Positions 1 to 7,821 of a stretch of 64,000 nt of DNA are shown here, piece after piece (the first letter of the stretch is position 1; every line of letters starts with the position of its first letter). The position numbers and the translations under genes were made by a program. The notes beneath the pieces are model-generated. The model saw nothing but the letters and a program-made list of their open reading frames with translations, searched no databases and was not told the DNA's origin. The stretch is from G963664935 sp963664935 (GTDB taxonomy: Bacteria > Pseudomonadota > Gammaproteobacteria > Methylococcales > G963664935): assembly GCA_963664935.2 (NCBI GenBank), contig CAXXSE010000006.1:248001-312000 (forward strand). The letters run 5' to 3'.

Positions 1-408
1 ATTGGCTGCATTCAGAACATAGCGGGCATTGTCCAGCGGCACAACCAATTGCGGTCCCGCGATTCCGGCAATTTCGGCGTCTACATTGCTCCTATTGACC
101 TGGAAATCTTCGATTTCGGGGACAAGATAGCCAATTTCCTGTAAAAAGGTTTTGTATGCGGCGGCATCGTGGGGTTGCCCTTTGTTGGAAACATGCCACT
201 CATCGATCTGTTTCTGTAAATTGTCCCGTACGGCCAACAATTTCACGTTCTCTGGCCCAAGATCACGAACGATGTCCGCCAATAACCCCCAAAAACCATC
301 GGGGTCGACGCCCGTATCGGGGGCAATAGCATCTTTCACCAAATCATAAAGGGGTTTAGCAATTTCCAGCTCGCCGAGCTTGATGTAGTCAGTTCGATTA
401 TTAAACAT
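1..408 (-). CDS. glcB: malate synthase G, N-terminal part (runs off the window edge)
   Basis: The first 136 codons are present, read leftwards from an ATG at 406-408; the rest lies outside the window. The translation contains GPQLVVPLDNARYVLNAAN and DEWHVSN, both characteristic of the N-terminal clasp of malate synthase G, and lines up with E. coli GlcB along its whole length with only a slightly different extreme N-terminus. The enzyme condenses glyoxylate with acetyl-CoA to malate in the cytosol (glyoxylate/glycolate metabolism). The active site lies in the missing portion and cannot be checked. It starts 39 bp after the stop of the FKBP gene on the same strand; no strong ribosome-binding site is visible. 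Confidence 0.93.
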   Translation of the reverse strand, partial: MFNNRTDYIKLGELEIAKPLYDLVKDAIAPDTGVDPDGFWGLLADIVRDLGPENVKLLAVRDNLQKQIDEWHVSNKGQPHDAAAYKTFLQEIGYLVPEIEDFQVNRSNVDAEIAGIAGPQLVVPLDNARYVLNAAN

Positions 409-447
409 CTAAATTTATTATTTCTAATGGAAATAGTTTGATAACGG

Positions 448-1122
448 TTATTTGATGCTCAGTAGTTCAACGTCAAAGATCAGGGTTGCGCCAGAACCGA
501 TTTTCGGACCCGCGCCCTGGTCTCCGTAGGCAAGATCAGAGGGTATTACAAAGCGGTATTTACTTCCGACACTCATAAGTTGCAGTCCCTCGGTCCAACC
601 AGGGATAACTCCGTTTAGCGGGAAACTGGCCGGCTGCTTGCGCTTGTACGAGCTATCGAATTCAGTACCATTGATCAATGTGCCTTGGTAGTGAACGGTT
701 ACCGTATCCGTGGCTTTCGGCTTAGCGCCCTCCGCTAGAGTGATAACTTCGTATTGTAATCCTGATTTGGTAACCGTTACCTCTTTACGTTTGGCGTTTT
801 CAGTCCGGTATTTTTCCCCAATAGCTTTAGCGGAGCCCGACTGTTTACTTGTCATTTTTTCCCGGTAATTTTTAAGCGTCTGGGTAGCCTGTTCCATCGT
901 AAGTAATGTTTCCGAGCCTTTGTGTTGCGCCTTAATTCCGGCCATCAGCGCATCGTAGTCCAAATTTTGGTAGGTCTTAATGACACGCTCACCAATCTTC
1001 ATCCCCAAACTATAACTCAGTTTGTCTTCCTCAGTTTTAAGTTTGATTTCATTCTCATAGAATGTGAAGCCGATCCCAGCAATGACAATAATTAATGCGG
1101 TTGCGGTTAGGGTTTTCTTCAT
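448..1122 (-). CDS. FKBP-type peptidyl-prolyl cis-trans isomerase, exported (FkpA/Mip-like)
   Basis: A 224-residue protein with an N-terminal hydrophobic segment (residues 4-21, signal or anchor), a helical dimerisation-type FKBP_N region (about 30-110) and a C-terminal FKBP domain (about 133-222). FKBP hallmarks visible are FDSSYKRKQPASFPL, VIPGWTEGLQLM and YGDQGAG. The fold catalyses prolyl isomerisation and acts as a periplasmic chaperone in FkpA/Mip relatives. The start has GAGG about ten bases upstream. The neighbour downstream is glcB on the same strand. Periplasmic location is inferred from the N-terminus; the anchor lacks an obvious cleavage site, so it may stay membrane-bound. Confidence 0.9.
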   Translation of the reverse strand: MKKTLTATALIIVIAGIGFTFYENEIKLKTEEDKLSYSLGMKIGERVIKTYQNLDYDALMAGIKAQHKGSETLLTMEQATQTLKNYREKMTSKQSGSAKAIGEKYRTENAKRKEVTVTKSGLQYEVITLAEGAKPKATDTVTVHYQGTLINGTEFDSSYKRKQPASFPLNGVIPGWTEGLQLMSVGSKYRFVIPSDLAYGDQGAGPKIGSGATLIFDVELLSIK

Positions 1123-1239
1123 CGATAAAGTTCCTCTTGATTAAAGTTAAAAATTGATACCATTATCCATATTTTCCTATGGTGCGTGAAACCCATATCG
1201 GTAATTTTCTAATTGTCTTGTAGCCAGGGGAGTAAACAA

Positions 1240-2061
1240 TTACAGGAAAAAATCGGGTAGCGGCCTAACGCCCGCTTTAGTCAGGTATCGATCAAAATCA
1301 GTGATACCCTCATCCCGCAGTACATTTTCATCTACGAAAAAGTTGCCGGTGCACTCCCGGCTGTTTCTTGTAAGAATAATATGGGCTGCATCGGCGAGGA
1401 TCTCTGGTGTTCGTGTTTGATCGGAAATTTCCGATCCACCCAAAAGATTTCGTACCGCCGCGGTATTGATGACGGTTTTTGGCCATAGCGCGTTAAAGGC
1501 GATGCCATCGCCACGGAATTCCTCGGCCATGCCAAGAATACACATACTCATCCCGAATTTTGCCATAGTATAGGCGACATGAGGCGCAAACCATTTCGCC
1601 TCCATATTCAAGGGAGGGCTAAGGTTTAGTACGTGAGGGTTTTCGGCCTTTTTTAAATGGGGAACACAAAGTTTAGAGCATAGGAACGTACCCCGCGTAT
1701 TGATTTGATGCATCAGGTCGTAACGTTTCATTTCCGTCCCCGGAGTCCCTGTCAGGCTAATCGCGCTGGCATTATTGATGACAATATCGATGCCACCAAA
1801 CGTGTCTACAGTTTCATCGACTGCGGCTTGTACTTGATCCTCAAAGCGAATATCAACAATCAAGGGGAGCGCTTTGCCCCCACGCGATTCGATTTCCTCC
1901 GCAGCCGTATAGATGGTTCCAGGGAGCTTCGGGTGGGCTTTAGTCGTCTTGGCGGCAATGGCAATATTAGCGCCATCCTGTGCCGCGCGCAGAGCAATTG
2001 CTTTGCCGATGCCACGGCTAGCGCCAGTAATGAACAAAGTTTTCCCGTTTAGATTATTCAT
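1240..2061 (-). CDS. short-chain dehydrogenase/reductase, HSDL2-like
   Basis: A 273-residue classical SDR. The cofactor motif TGASRGIG is near residue 12, NNAS follows the central strand, and the YxxxK pair is in YTMAKFGMS. Residues such as AAKTTKAHPKLPGTIYTAAEEI match the HSDL2/citronellal-dehydrogenase branch, which acts on fatty acyl or isoprenoid intermediates; the exact substrate is unknown. The longest open frame starts further upstream, inside the preceding crotonase gene. I chose ATG 2059-2061 because the SDR fold begins there. It follows the crotonase gene by 29 bp, so the two probably form an operon for acyl-CoA or isoprenoid catabolism. Confidence 0.87.
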   Translation of the reverse strand: MNNLNGKTLFITGASRGIGKAIALRAAQDGANIAIAAKTTKAHPKLPGTIYTAAEEIESRGGKALPLIVDIRFEDQVQAAVDETVDTFGGIDIVINNASAISLTGTPGTEMKRYDLMHQINTRGTFLCSKLCVPHLKKAENPHVLNLSPPLNMEAKWFAPHVAYTMAKFGMSMCILGMAEEFRGDGIAFNALWPKTVINTAAVRNLLGGSEISDQTRTPEILADAAHIILTRNSRECTGNFFVDENVLRDEGITDFDRYLTKAGVRPLPDFFL

Positions 2062-2090
2062 GATCACACACTCACTAATAGGTTTTAGAA

Positions 2091-2861
2091 CTATTCGAAT
2101 CTTGAAACATCCGATTTGTGCTTTTCCATGAAAGAAAGCAGCGCTTCCCGGGTCTCGGGCGATTTTAAACGCGATACGAAAAGCTTCGTCTCTTCCTTGA
2201 TTCTGTTTTTCAATACATCGACCTGACTTCCTTTCATCAAAGCTTTGGTCATACACACTGCGGCAGGTGGTTGAACAGCAAGTTTCTTTGCTGCATCCGA
2301 TGCTATCGCCAACGTAGTATCGTCAGCGCAGACCCGATTAACAAGACCCAAGTCATACGCTCGTCTAGATCCAAAGATATCCCCAAGAAGCAGCAATTCC
2401 GCGGCCCTTTGGTATCCGATCAACTGTGGCAACAGCAAACTTGAACCCGCTTCCGGAACCAAGCCCAGGTTCACGAACGGCATCTTAAATTGAGCGTTTT
2501 CACCGGCAAATACTAAGTCGCAGTGCAATAACATCGTCGCACCCACCCCTATTGCCGCGCCATTTACCGCGGCTATGATCGGCTTCTTGACGAAAGGTAA
2601 GGTAGACACGAACCGCAACATTGGACTGTCTTCGTCAACATTCGGGTGATCGAGAAAATCGACAAGATCGTTACCCGCGCAAAAACATTCATGGTGACCT
2701 GTCAACAGCACAACGCGCACCTGCTCGTCTTCATCCATCCGAATTAGCAACTGAGTCAATGCCGCATACATTTCTAGAGATAAGGCATTGCGTTTTTCCG
2801 GGCGGTTGATCTGAATTCGCATGACGCCACTGGAAATCTCGCTTTTTATGTAATCGGTCAT
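2091..2861 (-). CDS. enoyl-CoA hydratase/isomerase (crotonase family)
   Basis: A crotonase-fold protein of 256 residues starting at the second of two adjacent start codons (ATG 2859-2861, after a TTG). The oxyanion-hole segments are CFCAGNDLVDF and NGAAIGVGATMLLHCD, and a candidate catalytic glutamate sits in GLVPEAGSS. One acidic residue rather than the hydratase pair points towards a delta3-delta2 enoyl-CoA isomerase (PECI-like), but this is inference. It begins 9 bp after the CDF transporter stop and precedes the SDR gene, all on the minus strand. A role in beta-oxidation is likely. Confidence 0.88.
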   Translation of the reverse strand: MTDYIKSEISSGVMRIQINRPEKRNALSLEMYAALTQLLIRMDEDEQVRVVLLTGHHECFCAGNDLVDFLDHPNVDEDSPMLRFVSTLPFVKKPIIAAVNGAAIGVGATMLLHCDLVFAGENAQFKMPFVNLGLVPEAGSSLLLPQLIGYQRAAELLLLGDIFGSRRAYDLGLVNRVCADDTTLAIASDAAKKLAVQPPAAVCMTKALMKGSQVDVLKNRIKEETKLFVSRLKSPETREALLSFMEKHKSDVSRFE

Positions 2862-2870
2862 CAATTTTTG

Positions 2871-3776
2871 TTATTCACACTGGGTATGAATATGCCGGCA
2901 GGGTTGGTTGGAAATGGTCTGTTCAATTTGGATCGTCGAGTGTACTATCCCGAATTGCTTATGCAACTGGTCGGCCAGGGTGTGAAGAAATTCATCGCCT
3001 TGGCTGCCGTCGGGCATAATTAAATGTACCGTCAATGCTGCTTGCGTAGTGCTTAGGCCCCAAACGTGAAAGTCGTGAATCGCTTTAACACCGTTTAGAT
3101 TAGACAAAAATTGTTTTACTTCGCGCGGATCGATTCCTTTTGGTACCGCATCAATGGCCAGATTGATGGATTCGAACAACAGCCCTAAGGTGACGGTGAG
3201 AACAATAGCGACAATCACAAGGCTGATGGCGGGGTCCAGCCATAACCACCCGGTGACGGTAATCGCCAATCCGGCAATCAGCACGCCCACCGACACCCCG
3301 GCATCGGCTGCCATGTGCAAATAGGCTGCCTTAATATTGAGGTCGTGTTTTCGCCCGGAGATGAACAAAAGAGCCGTAAAGGTATTAATCACAACCCCGA
3401 TACCCGCAACCAGCATTACTACTTCGCCATCGATAGGCATAGGGGATTGGAAACGGCCAACAGCCTCCCAAGAAATTGCAACCAGAGCAAACAGCAATAA
3501 TACCGTGCTAAACAATGACGCAAGGATCGTCGCGCGTTTAAACCCGTAGGTTCTACGTGCGCTCGGTTTTCTTGCGGCTAGTACACTCGCCCCCCATGCA
3601 AGAATAAGGCTGAAAACATCACTAAGATTATGCCCGGCATCGGCTATCAAGGCTAGCGAACCGGAAATAAATCCGTAAAAAGCTTCCACCCCCACAAAAA
3701 CGGTGTTTAGCAAAACAGCTAAGAAAAACTGCCTATTATAGTTAGGAGGAGAATGATGATGGTTTTCGCTTGTCAT
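2871..3776 (-). CDS. cation diffusion facilitator (Zn/Co/Cd efflux)
   Basis: A 301-residue CDF transporter with six predicted membrane segments and a cytoplasmic C-terminal domain. The HxxxD metal site of TM2 is seen in DAGHNLSD and the TM5 counterpart in HMAADAGVS. A short His-rich start (ENHHHS) and HDFHVW in the C-terminal domain are typical of the CzcD branch. It exports divalent metals from the cytosol in exchange for protons. It is the first gene of a tight same-strand run with the crotonase and SDR genes, which is probably co-transcription rather than shared function. Confidence 0.93.
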   Translation of the reverse strand: MTSENHHHSPPNYNRQFFLAVLLNTVFVGVEAFYGFISGSLALIADAGHNLSDVFSLILAWGASVLAARKPSARRTYGFKRATILASLFSTVLLLFALVAISWEAVGRFQSPMPIDGEVVMLVAGIGVVINTFTALLFISGRKHDLNIKAAYLHMAADAGVSVGVLIAGLAITVTGWLWLDPAISLVIVAIVLTVTLGLLFESINLAIDAVPKGIDPREVKQFLSNLNGVKAIHDFHVWGLSTTQAALTVHLIMPDGSQGDEFLHTLADQLHKQFGIVHSTIQIEQTISNQPCRHIHTQCE

Positions 3777-3930
3777 TCAATGAACCTAGTTGTACTCGTC
3801 AAACGGTGATTGACGAATTCTAGTAAAAAGATTGCCCACTGGGTGATACAACACTATAAGAATGCCGTAAAATCTCATACAGATCTATTACTTTTTGAGA
3901 ATCGCTAAAACTTACGATGCTCTATTTATA

Positions 3931-4794
3931 ATGCTAGACGCTCTAATTCCAGGCTTCCTTAAGGAAGACTTTTTGCTGCAAAACGAAGCGGCTATCCGGT
4001 TAGTTTTTTTCTTGTCCACATTGATCGGTATGGGTATTTGGGAGTTCGTATCACCCCGTCGGCCCCGGCCCGTGCCCCGTGCCGAACGCTGGTTTAATAA
4101 TCTAGGTATCGTGCTCATCAATACGCTGGTCGTGCGTATCCTCATCCCAGTTTTACCCGTCGGCTTCGCCCTCGTATGCGAAGAAAATCAGTGGGGATTG
4201 TTTAACCTGCTTGATCTCCCCGAAACCCTCGAGTTAATAGCCGCCATTGCCCTACTCGATGGCCTTATTTACCTGCAACATATTATGTTTCATGCAGTAC
4301 CCCTGTTATGGCGCCTCCATCGGGTACATCACGCTGATCTTGATCTCGACGTGACTTCCGGCAACCGATTCCACCCGATCGAAATTTTAATCTCGGTAGG
4401 TATCAAACTGTGCGCCGTGTTTTTACTTGGCGCTTCGGCGGCCGCGGTGATTATCTTTGAAGTGGTTCTCAATGGCTTGGCGCAATTTAACCATTCAAAT
4501 GTTTATATTCCATCGCGGATCGATAGTCTCTTGCGATACTTCATCGTCACACCCGATATGCACCGCATACACCATTCAACGCGCGTATCCGAAACCAATA
4601 GCAACTTCGGTTTCAATTTGTCAATTTGGGATCGGGTTTTCGGCACCTACCGCGATCAGCCGCGGAACGGCATTCAAGGCATGACCATTGGTTTGGAATC
4701 GTTACGAGACCCGAACGCTCTTTCGTTAGCGAAATTGATTGTTTTGCCCTTGAAGAATATTGACGAGAGAAATACATTTACCGAAGAGGATTGA
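3931..4794 (+). CDS. sterol desaturase / fatty acid hydroxylase family membrane protein
   Basis: An integral membrane di-iron enzyme family member of about 287 residues. The histidine boxes are visible as QHIMFH, HRVHHAD and MHRIHHS, in the order and spacing expected for the fatty acid hydroxylase superfamily. Four or more hydrophobic stretches precede or separate them. These enzymes oxidise C-H bonds in lipids, sterols or carotenoids; the substrate here is unknown. The open frame can also start at TTG 3895. I prefer ATG 3931, although neither has a good ribosome-binding site. It stands alone between divergent and same-strand neighbours. Confidence 0.85.
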   Translation: MLDALIPGFLKEDFLLQNEAAIRLVFFLSTLIGMGIWEFVSPRRPRPVPRAERWFNNLGIVLINTLVVRILIPVLPVGFALVCEENQWGLFNLLDLPETLELIAAIALLDGLIYLQHIMFHAVPLLWRLHRVHHADLDLDVTSGNRFHPIEILISVGIKLCAVFLLGASAAAVIIFEVVLNGLAQFNHSNVYIPSRIDSLLRYFIVTPDMHRIHHSTRVSETNSNFGFNLSIWDRVFGTYRDQPRNGIQGMTIGLESLRDPNALSLAKLIVLPLKNIDERNTFTEED

Positions 4795-5045
4795 TAAAGC
4801 GTGATTTTTTGATGATGCCTTGGGTTTCGTTTGCGGATTTGATAGAAAACATTCAGGGCTTTTACAACTTTAGTCACTTATTCGAAATCCATAAATTCGG
4901 TCTCTATATCTTTTGCTTTTTCACCGCTTATTAGGCGTCTTTAGGTTGGTATACGCAAGCTGATGCATCAATTAGCGATTTACGCTATGATTCCACCCTT
5001 TGGCCGCTGATGGCGGCACGACTTCAATTGGAGAATTATCTTGCT

Positions 5046-5507
5046 ATGATCAGGACCAAATGCATGACATCGGCGATGCTTGATGTCGGCAGCCAGTTCA
5101 CCAAGACGCTGTCCTTCAGCCATGAACAAGTCGCGCGTTACTGCGACCTGACCGGCGATCATAATGCCATTCACCGGGAACTCGAGGCGGCCCGCCTGCG
5201 CTTTCCGGATGTACAGGACATCATTGTACCGGGTGGCTTAATCCAGACGACGGTCTCGGGAATCTTCGGCACTGAATTCCCCGGGGATGGCGCCATCGGG
5301 TTGTCCTTTGTTCCCGAGCGATTCCGCAACCCGGTCTGCCCCGACGACAAAATCAGGGTTGATTTCGTAATTACCCGCATACGGGGGCCTATACTGGAAG
5401 CCGATATCACGCTGGACGACAGCGATGGAGAGCGTCTCACCACCGCTAAGGCCAAGATTCTGGCCCCGGATGACGCCTATCAAGCTTGGTGGAAAGCGCA
5501 GCAGTGA
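5046..5507 (+). CDS. MaoC-like hotdog dehydratase
   Basis: A 153-residue single hotdog domain. The (R)-hydratase signature appears as TGDHNAIH, giving the Asp/His catalytic pair, followed by VPGGLIQTTVSGIF, the helix that packs in MaoC proteins. Such proteins hydrate trans-2-enoyl-CoA to (R)-3-hydroxyacyl-CoA, or act in polyketide or PHA metabolism. I chose ATG 5046 because GGAG lies 12 bases upstream. Alternative starts exist at 5010, 5064 and 5076. The 250 bp between 4795 and 5045 hold no supportable gene. Confidence 0.82.
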   Translation: MIRTKCMTSAMLDVGSQFTKTLSFSHEQVARYCDLTGDHNAIHRELEAARLRFPDVQDIIVPGGLIQTTVSGIFGTEFPGDGAIGLSFVPERFRNPVCPDDKIRVDFVITRIRGPILEADITLDDSDGERLTTAKAKILAPDDAYQAWWKAQQ

Positions 5508-5638
5508 GTGTTGCCTTACCGTGAGAACTCGAATAAAGTGCAAAATCCATTTTACATAGGCCTCTTCAGTTTGAATAACGTAACGCGGCGCCATATATTG
5601 AGGACCGAAAAGAGATATTTCTGAAAACCGTAATCCTT

Positions 5639-5798
5639 AGTACCTCACACTTTAAATAACCCAGTAAATAGAAGGCTTAAATGATCGATAACTGCGTTAA
5701 ACAAACTTGAAAGATACCCATATTCCTGCGTTTGTTTGCCTTGTTATCACTCATTTATACTCTCCTATTTTACTGGGTTATTTAAAGTGTGAGGTACT
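5639..5798. mobile_element. MITE-like element with ~30 bp terminal inverted repeats
   Basis: A 160-bp unit whose ends are inverted copies of each other: 28 bases at 5641-5668 pair perfectly with 5769-5796, and two more outer bases also pair. Inward from these arms the pairing continues imperfectly, so the unit can fold into one long hairpin. It has no coding capacity. The outermost bases are TA on both sides, compatible with the TA target duplication of IS630/Tc1-like elements, but this is inference from two bases. It lies 27 bp upstream of the lnt start and may carry or displace the lnt promoter. Confidence 0.75.
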
Positions 5799-5824
5799 GG
5801 CGATACAACCTGGAAGAAATACTA

Positions 5825-7333
5825 ATGCCAAATCGCTACGATTATCTAGCCCTTCTGAGTGGACTAATTACACCACTCGCTTTTGCTCCCTTCGATTTCA
5901 GCCCTGTTATTTTCCTATCGCTATTTGTCCTTTTCCGGACTTGGTGGTACGTCAGTCCGATCCGTGCGTTTTTCCGTGGGCTTTTGCATGGATTGGGTAT
6001 GTTCGGTGTTGGAGCTTATTGGATGTATTACTGTATTCACGACTATGGAGGGGCTGGGGTAATTGCCTCAAGCGGGATCTCGCTGTTGTTTTTTTCGATG
6101 TTTGCACTGTTTCCGGCTATGGCTGGGTGGGTCTTCGGGTGGTGTTTTAAAACATCGCCGATACTAACCAGTACTATGGTTTGTCCCGCCGTTTGGACTC
6201 TCCTGGAGTGGTTTCGGAGTTTGATCATGAATGGCTTCCCTTGGATGCAGGCTGGATATTCCCAGCTGGATTCGCCGTTGGCCGGTTTTATCCCCTTGGC
6301 TGGAGCCTATGGTACAAGTTGGCTTGTAGCCACGGTCGCTGGTATGTTGGTCATCGTGGGATCGCTCCCACGATGGAAAAAGCTCGTTCCCATTGGGATT
6401 GTGTGTTCGATTTTTGTTAGCGGTTGGATGCTAAAGCAAATCGATTGGACCCGAGCGATCGGAAAACCCTTCAAAGCGACATTATTGCAAGGCAACGTTT
6501 CCCAGGACCAAAAATGGTTGCCCGAACAAAAAAGCAAAACACTGGAACTCTACAAAGCCCTTACGCGAGAGCATTTGGATTCCGATGTCATCATCTGGCC
6601 GGAAACCGCTATACCTGTTTTTTTTGATGAGCTCGAAGAAGTATTTTTTTTACCCTTAAAACGGGAGGTACTACAAAACGAAAGCGATTTGGTTTTCGGA
6701 ATTCCGGTTCGGGAACCTTCCGGCATGCAGTACTACAACGCTCTAATTACCCTAGGTAAGACCGACGGAATCTACAAAAAACGGCGTCTGGTCCCTTTTG
6801 GCGAATACGTACCGTTGCAACCCTTAACCGGTTTCATAGCCGGTTTATTGCGTATTCACCTATCCAATTTCATCCCGGGAAATAATCGACAACCATTAAT
6901 GTGGGCGGCAGGGTATCCCTTCGCCGCATCCATATGTTACGAAGATATATTTGGCGATATTTCTTTGATGGGATTACCGGAAGCGGCGTACCTGGTTAAT
7001 GTTACCAATGATGCATGGTTCGGGGATTCCATTGCGCCTCATCAACACCTTCACATGGCTAGAATGCGGTCTTTAGAAACCGGCCGCTATATGTTGCGGG
7101 CCACGAACACCGGAATAACCGCTGTGATATCGCCCGGTGGTAGAGTGCTAAAATCGGCTCCCAGATTGAAAACTACGGCGCTTACCGAAGAAATAATCCC
7201 AATGGGCGGGAGTACACCTTATGTTGTCATTGGGGATAAACCGGTGATTGTTGGACTTTTCATTTTGCTGGGATGTGGTTTAATGTTTAGTTTTTACAAC
7301 ACTGTACACCAGGAGACCAAGCGAAATGATTGA
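5825..7333 (+). CDS. lnt: apolipoprotein N-acyltransferase
   Basis: A 502-residue inner-membrane enzyme that adds the third acyl chain to the N-terminal cysteine of lipoproteins. There are six or so membrane helices before and one after a periplasmic nitrilase domain. Its catalytic triad is visible: Glu in WPETAIP, Lys in KKRRLVPFGEYVP and Cys in AASICYEDIFGD. I place the start at ATG 5825 because GGAAG lies nine bases upstream; the frame stays open to 5789, but that extension runs into the MITE-like repeat. In many relatives the gene follows corC; here the upstream neighbour is the repeat element. Confidence 0.95.
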   Translation: MPNRYDYLALLSGLITPLAFAPFDFSPVIFLSLFVLFRTWWYVSPIRAFFRGLLHGLGMFGVGAYWMYYCIHDYGGAGVIASSGISLLFFSMFALFPAMAGWVFGWCFKTSPILTSTMVCPAVWTLLEWFRSLIMNGFPWMQAGYSQLDSPLAGFIPLAGAYGTSWLVATVAGMLVIVGSLPRWKKLVPIGIVCSIFVSGWMLKQIDWTRAIGKPFKATLLQGNVSQDQKWLPEQKSKTLELYKALTREHLDSDVIIWPETAIPVFFDELEEVFFLPLKREVLQNESDLVFGIPVREPSGMQYYNALITLGKTDGIYKKRRLVPFGEYVPLQPLTGFIAGLLRIHLSNFIPGNNRQPLMWAAGYPFAASICYEDIFGDISLMGLPEAAYLVNVTNDAWFGDSIAPHQHLHMARMRSLETGRYMLRATNTGITAVISPGGRVLKSAPRLKTTALTEEIIPMGGSTPYVVIGDKPVIVGLFILLGCGLMFSFYNTVHQETKRND

Positions 7334-7395
7334 CACATTCGTGGGACGAAATATGTGATGGTAGCACCTGTTGCCGTGAGTAAGGTGGTTAAAAT

Positions 7396-7426
7396 GAATC
7401 TGTCCCCGTTACTCGGGGACAGATTC
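7396..7426. repeat. REP-like hairpin (GGGGACAGATTC type)
   Basis: A perfect 13-bp inverted repeat (7396-7408 and 7414-7426) with a 5-nt loop. The arm contains CTGTCCCC, the same core as the hairpin at 58732-58788 and the half-site at about 61658, next to a RAYT gene. It lies 62 bp after the lnt stop and could also reduce read-through, though no U-tract follows. Confidence 0.75.
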
Positions 7427-7464
7427 CAGGCGTAATCCACATTCAATCTCAAAAATAAAAGCCC

Positions 7465-7725
7465 ATGAAAATCAAAAAGATTCCCTCGTTTATATACAAC
7501 CAGATATCTTCAATTCATCAGTTTTTCGCGAGCATTTACAACCTCATATTTTCTCAAGATCAAAGCTTGGTCGACCAGTTTTTTATCACTCTAAATTCGA
7601 GCTACAGCAAAATCGATAAAGACAGCCAGTATGTAAAACAGTTTCCGGATATTGTTAATGAAGTCGAAGGACTATTGAAGGGCGTTCGCTCATCAGAAAA
7701 CCGGGACGGAGCTAATTTACATTGA
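7465..7725 (+). CDS. small hypothetical protein
   Basis: An 86-residue open frame between lnt and the convergent transglutaminase gene. The translation is rich in Phe, Ile and Ser near the start (SFIYNQISSIHQFFAS) with a more acidic second half. There is no recognisable domain, no signal peptide and no convincing ribosome-binding site. It could be a real short orphan gene or a chance frame; low confidence. Confidence 0.35.
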   Translation: MKIKKIPSFIYNQISSIHQFFASIYNLIFSQDQSLVDQFFITLNSSYSKIDKDSQYVKQFPDIVNEVEGLLKGVRSSENRDGANLH

Positions 7726-7821
7726 CAGCTACCGATACCGAACGGTGTCACGTAAAATGAATTAAACAGCCACAATTAAATTATCTCGCGATAAATCATG
7801 GATTTTCCTACCGGGAAAACA

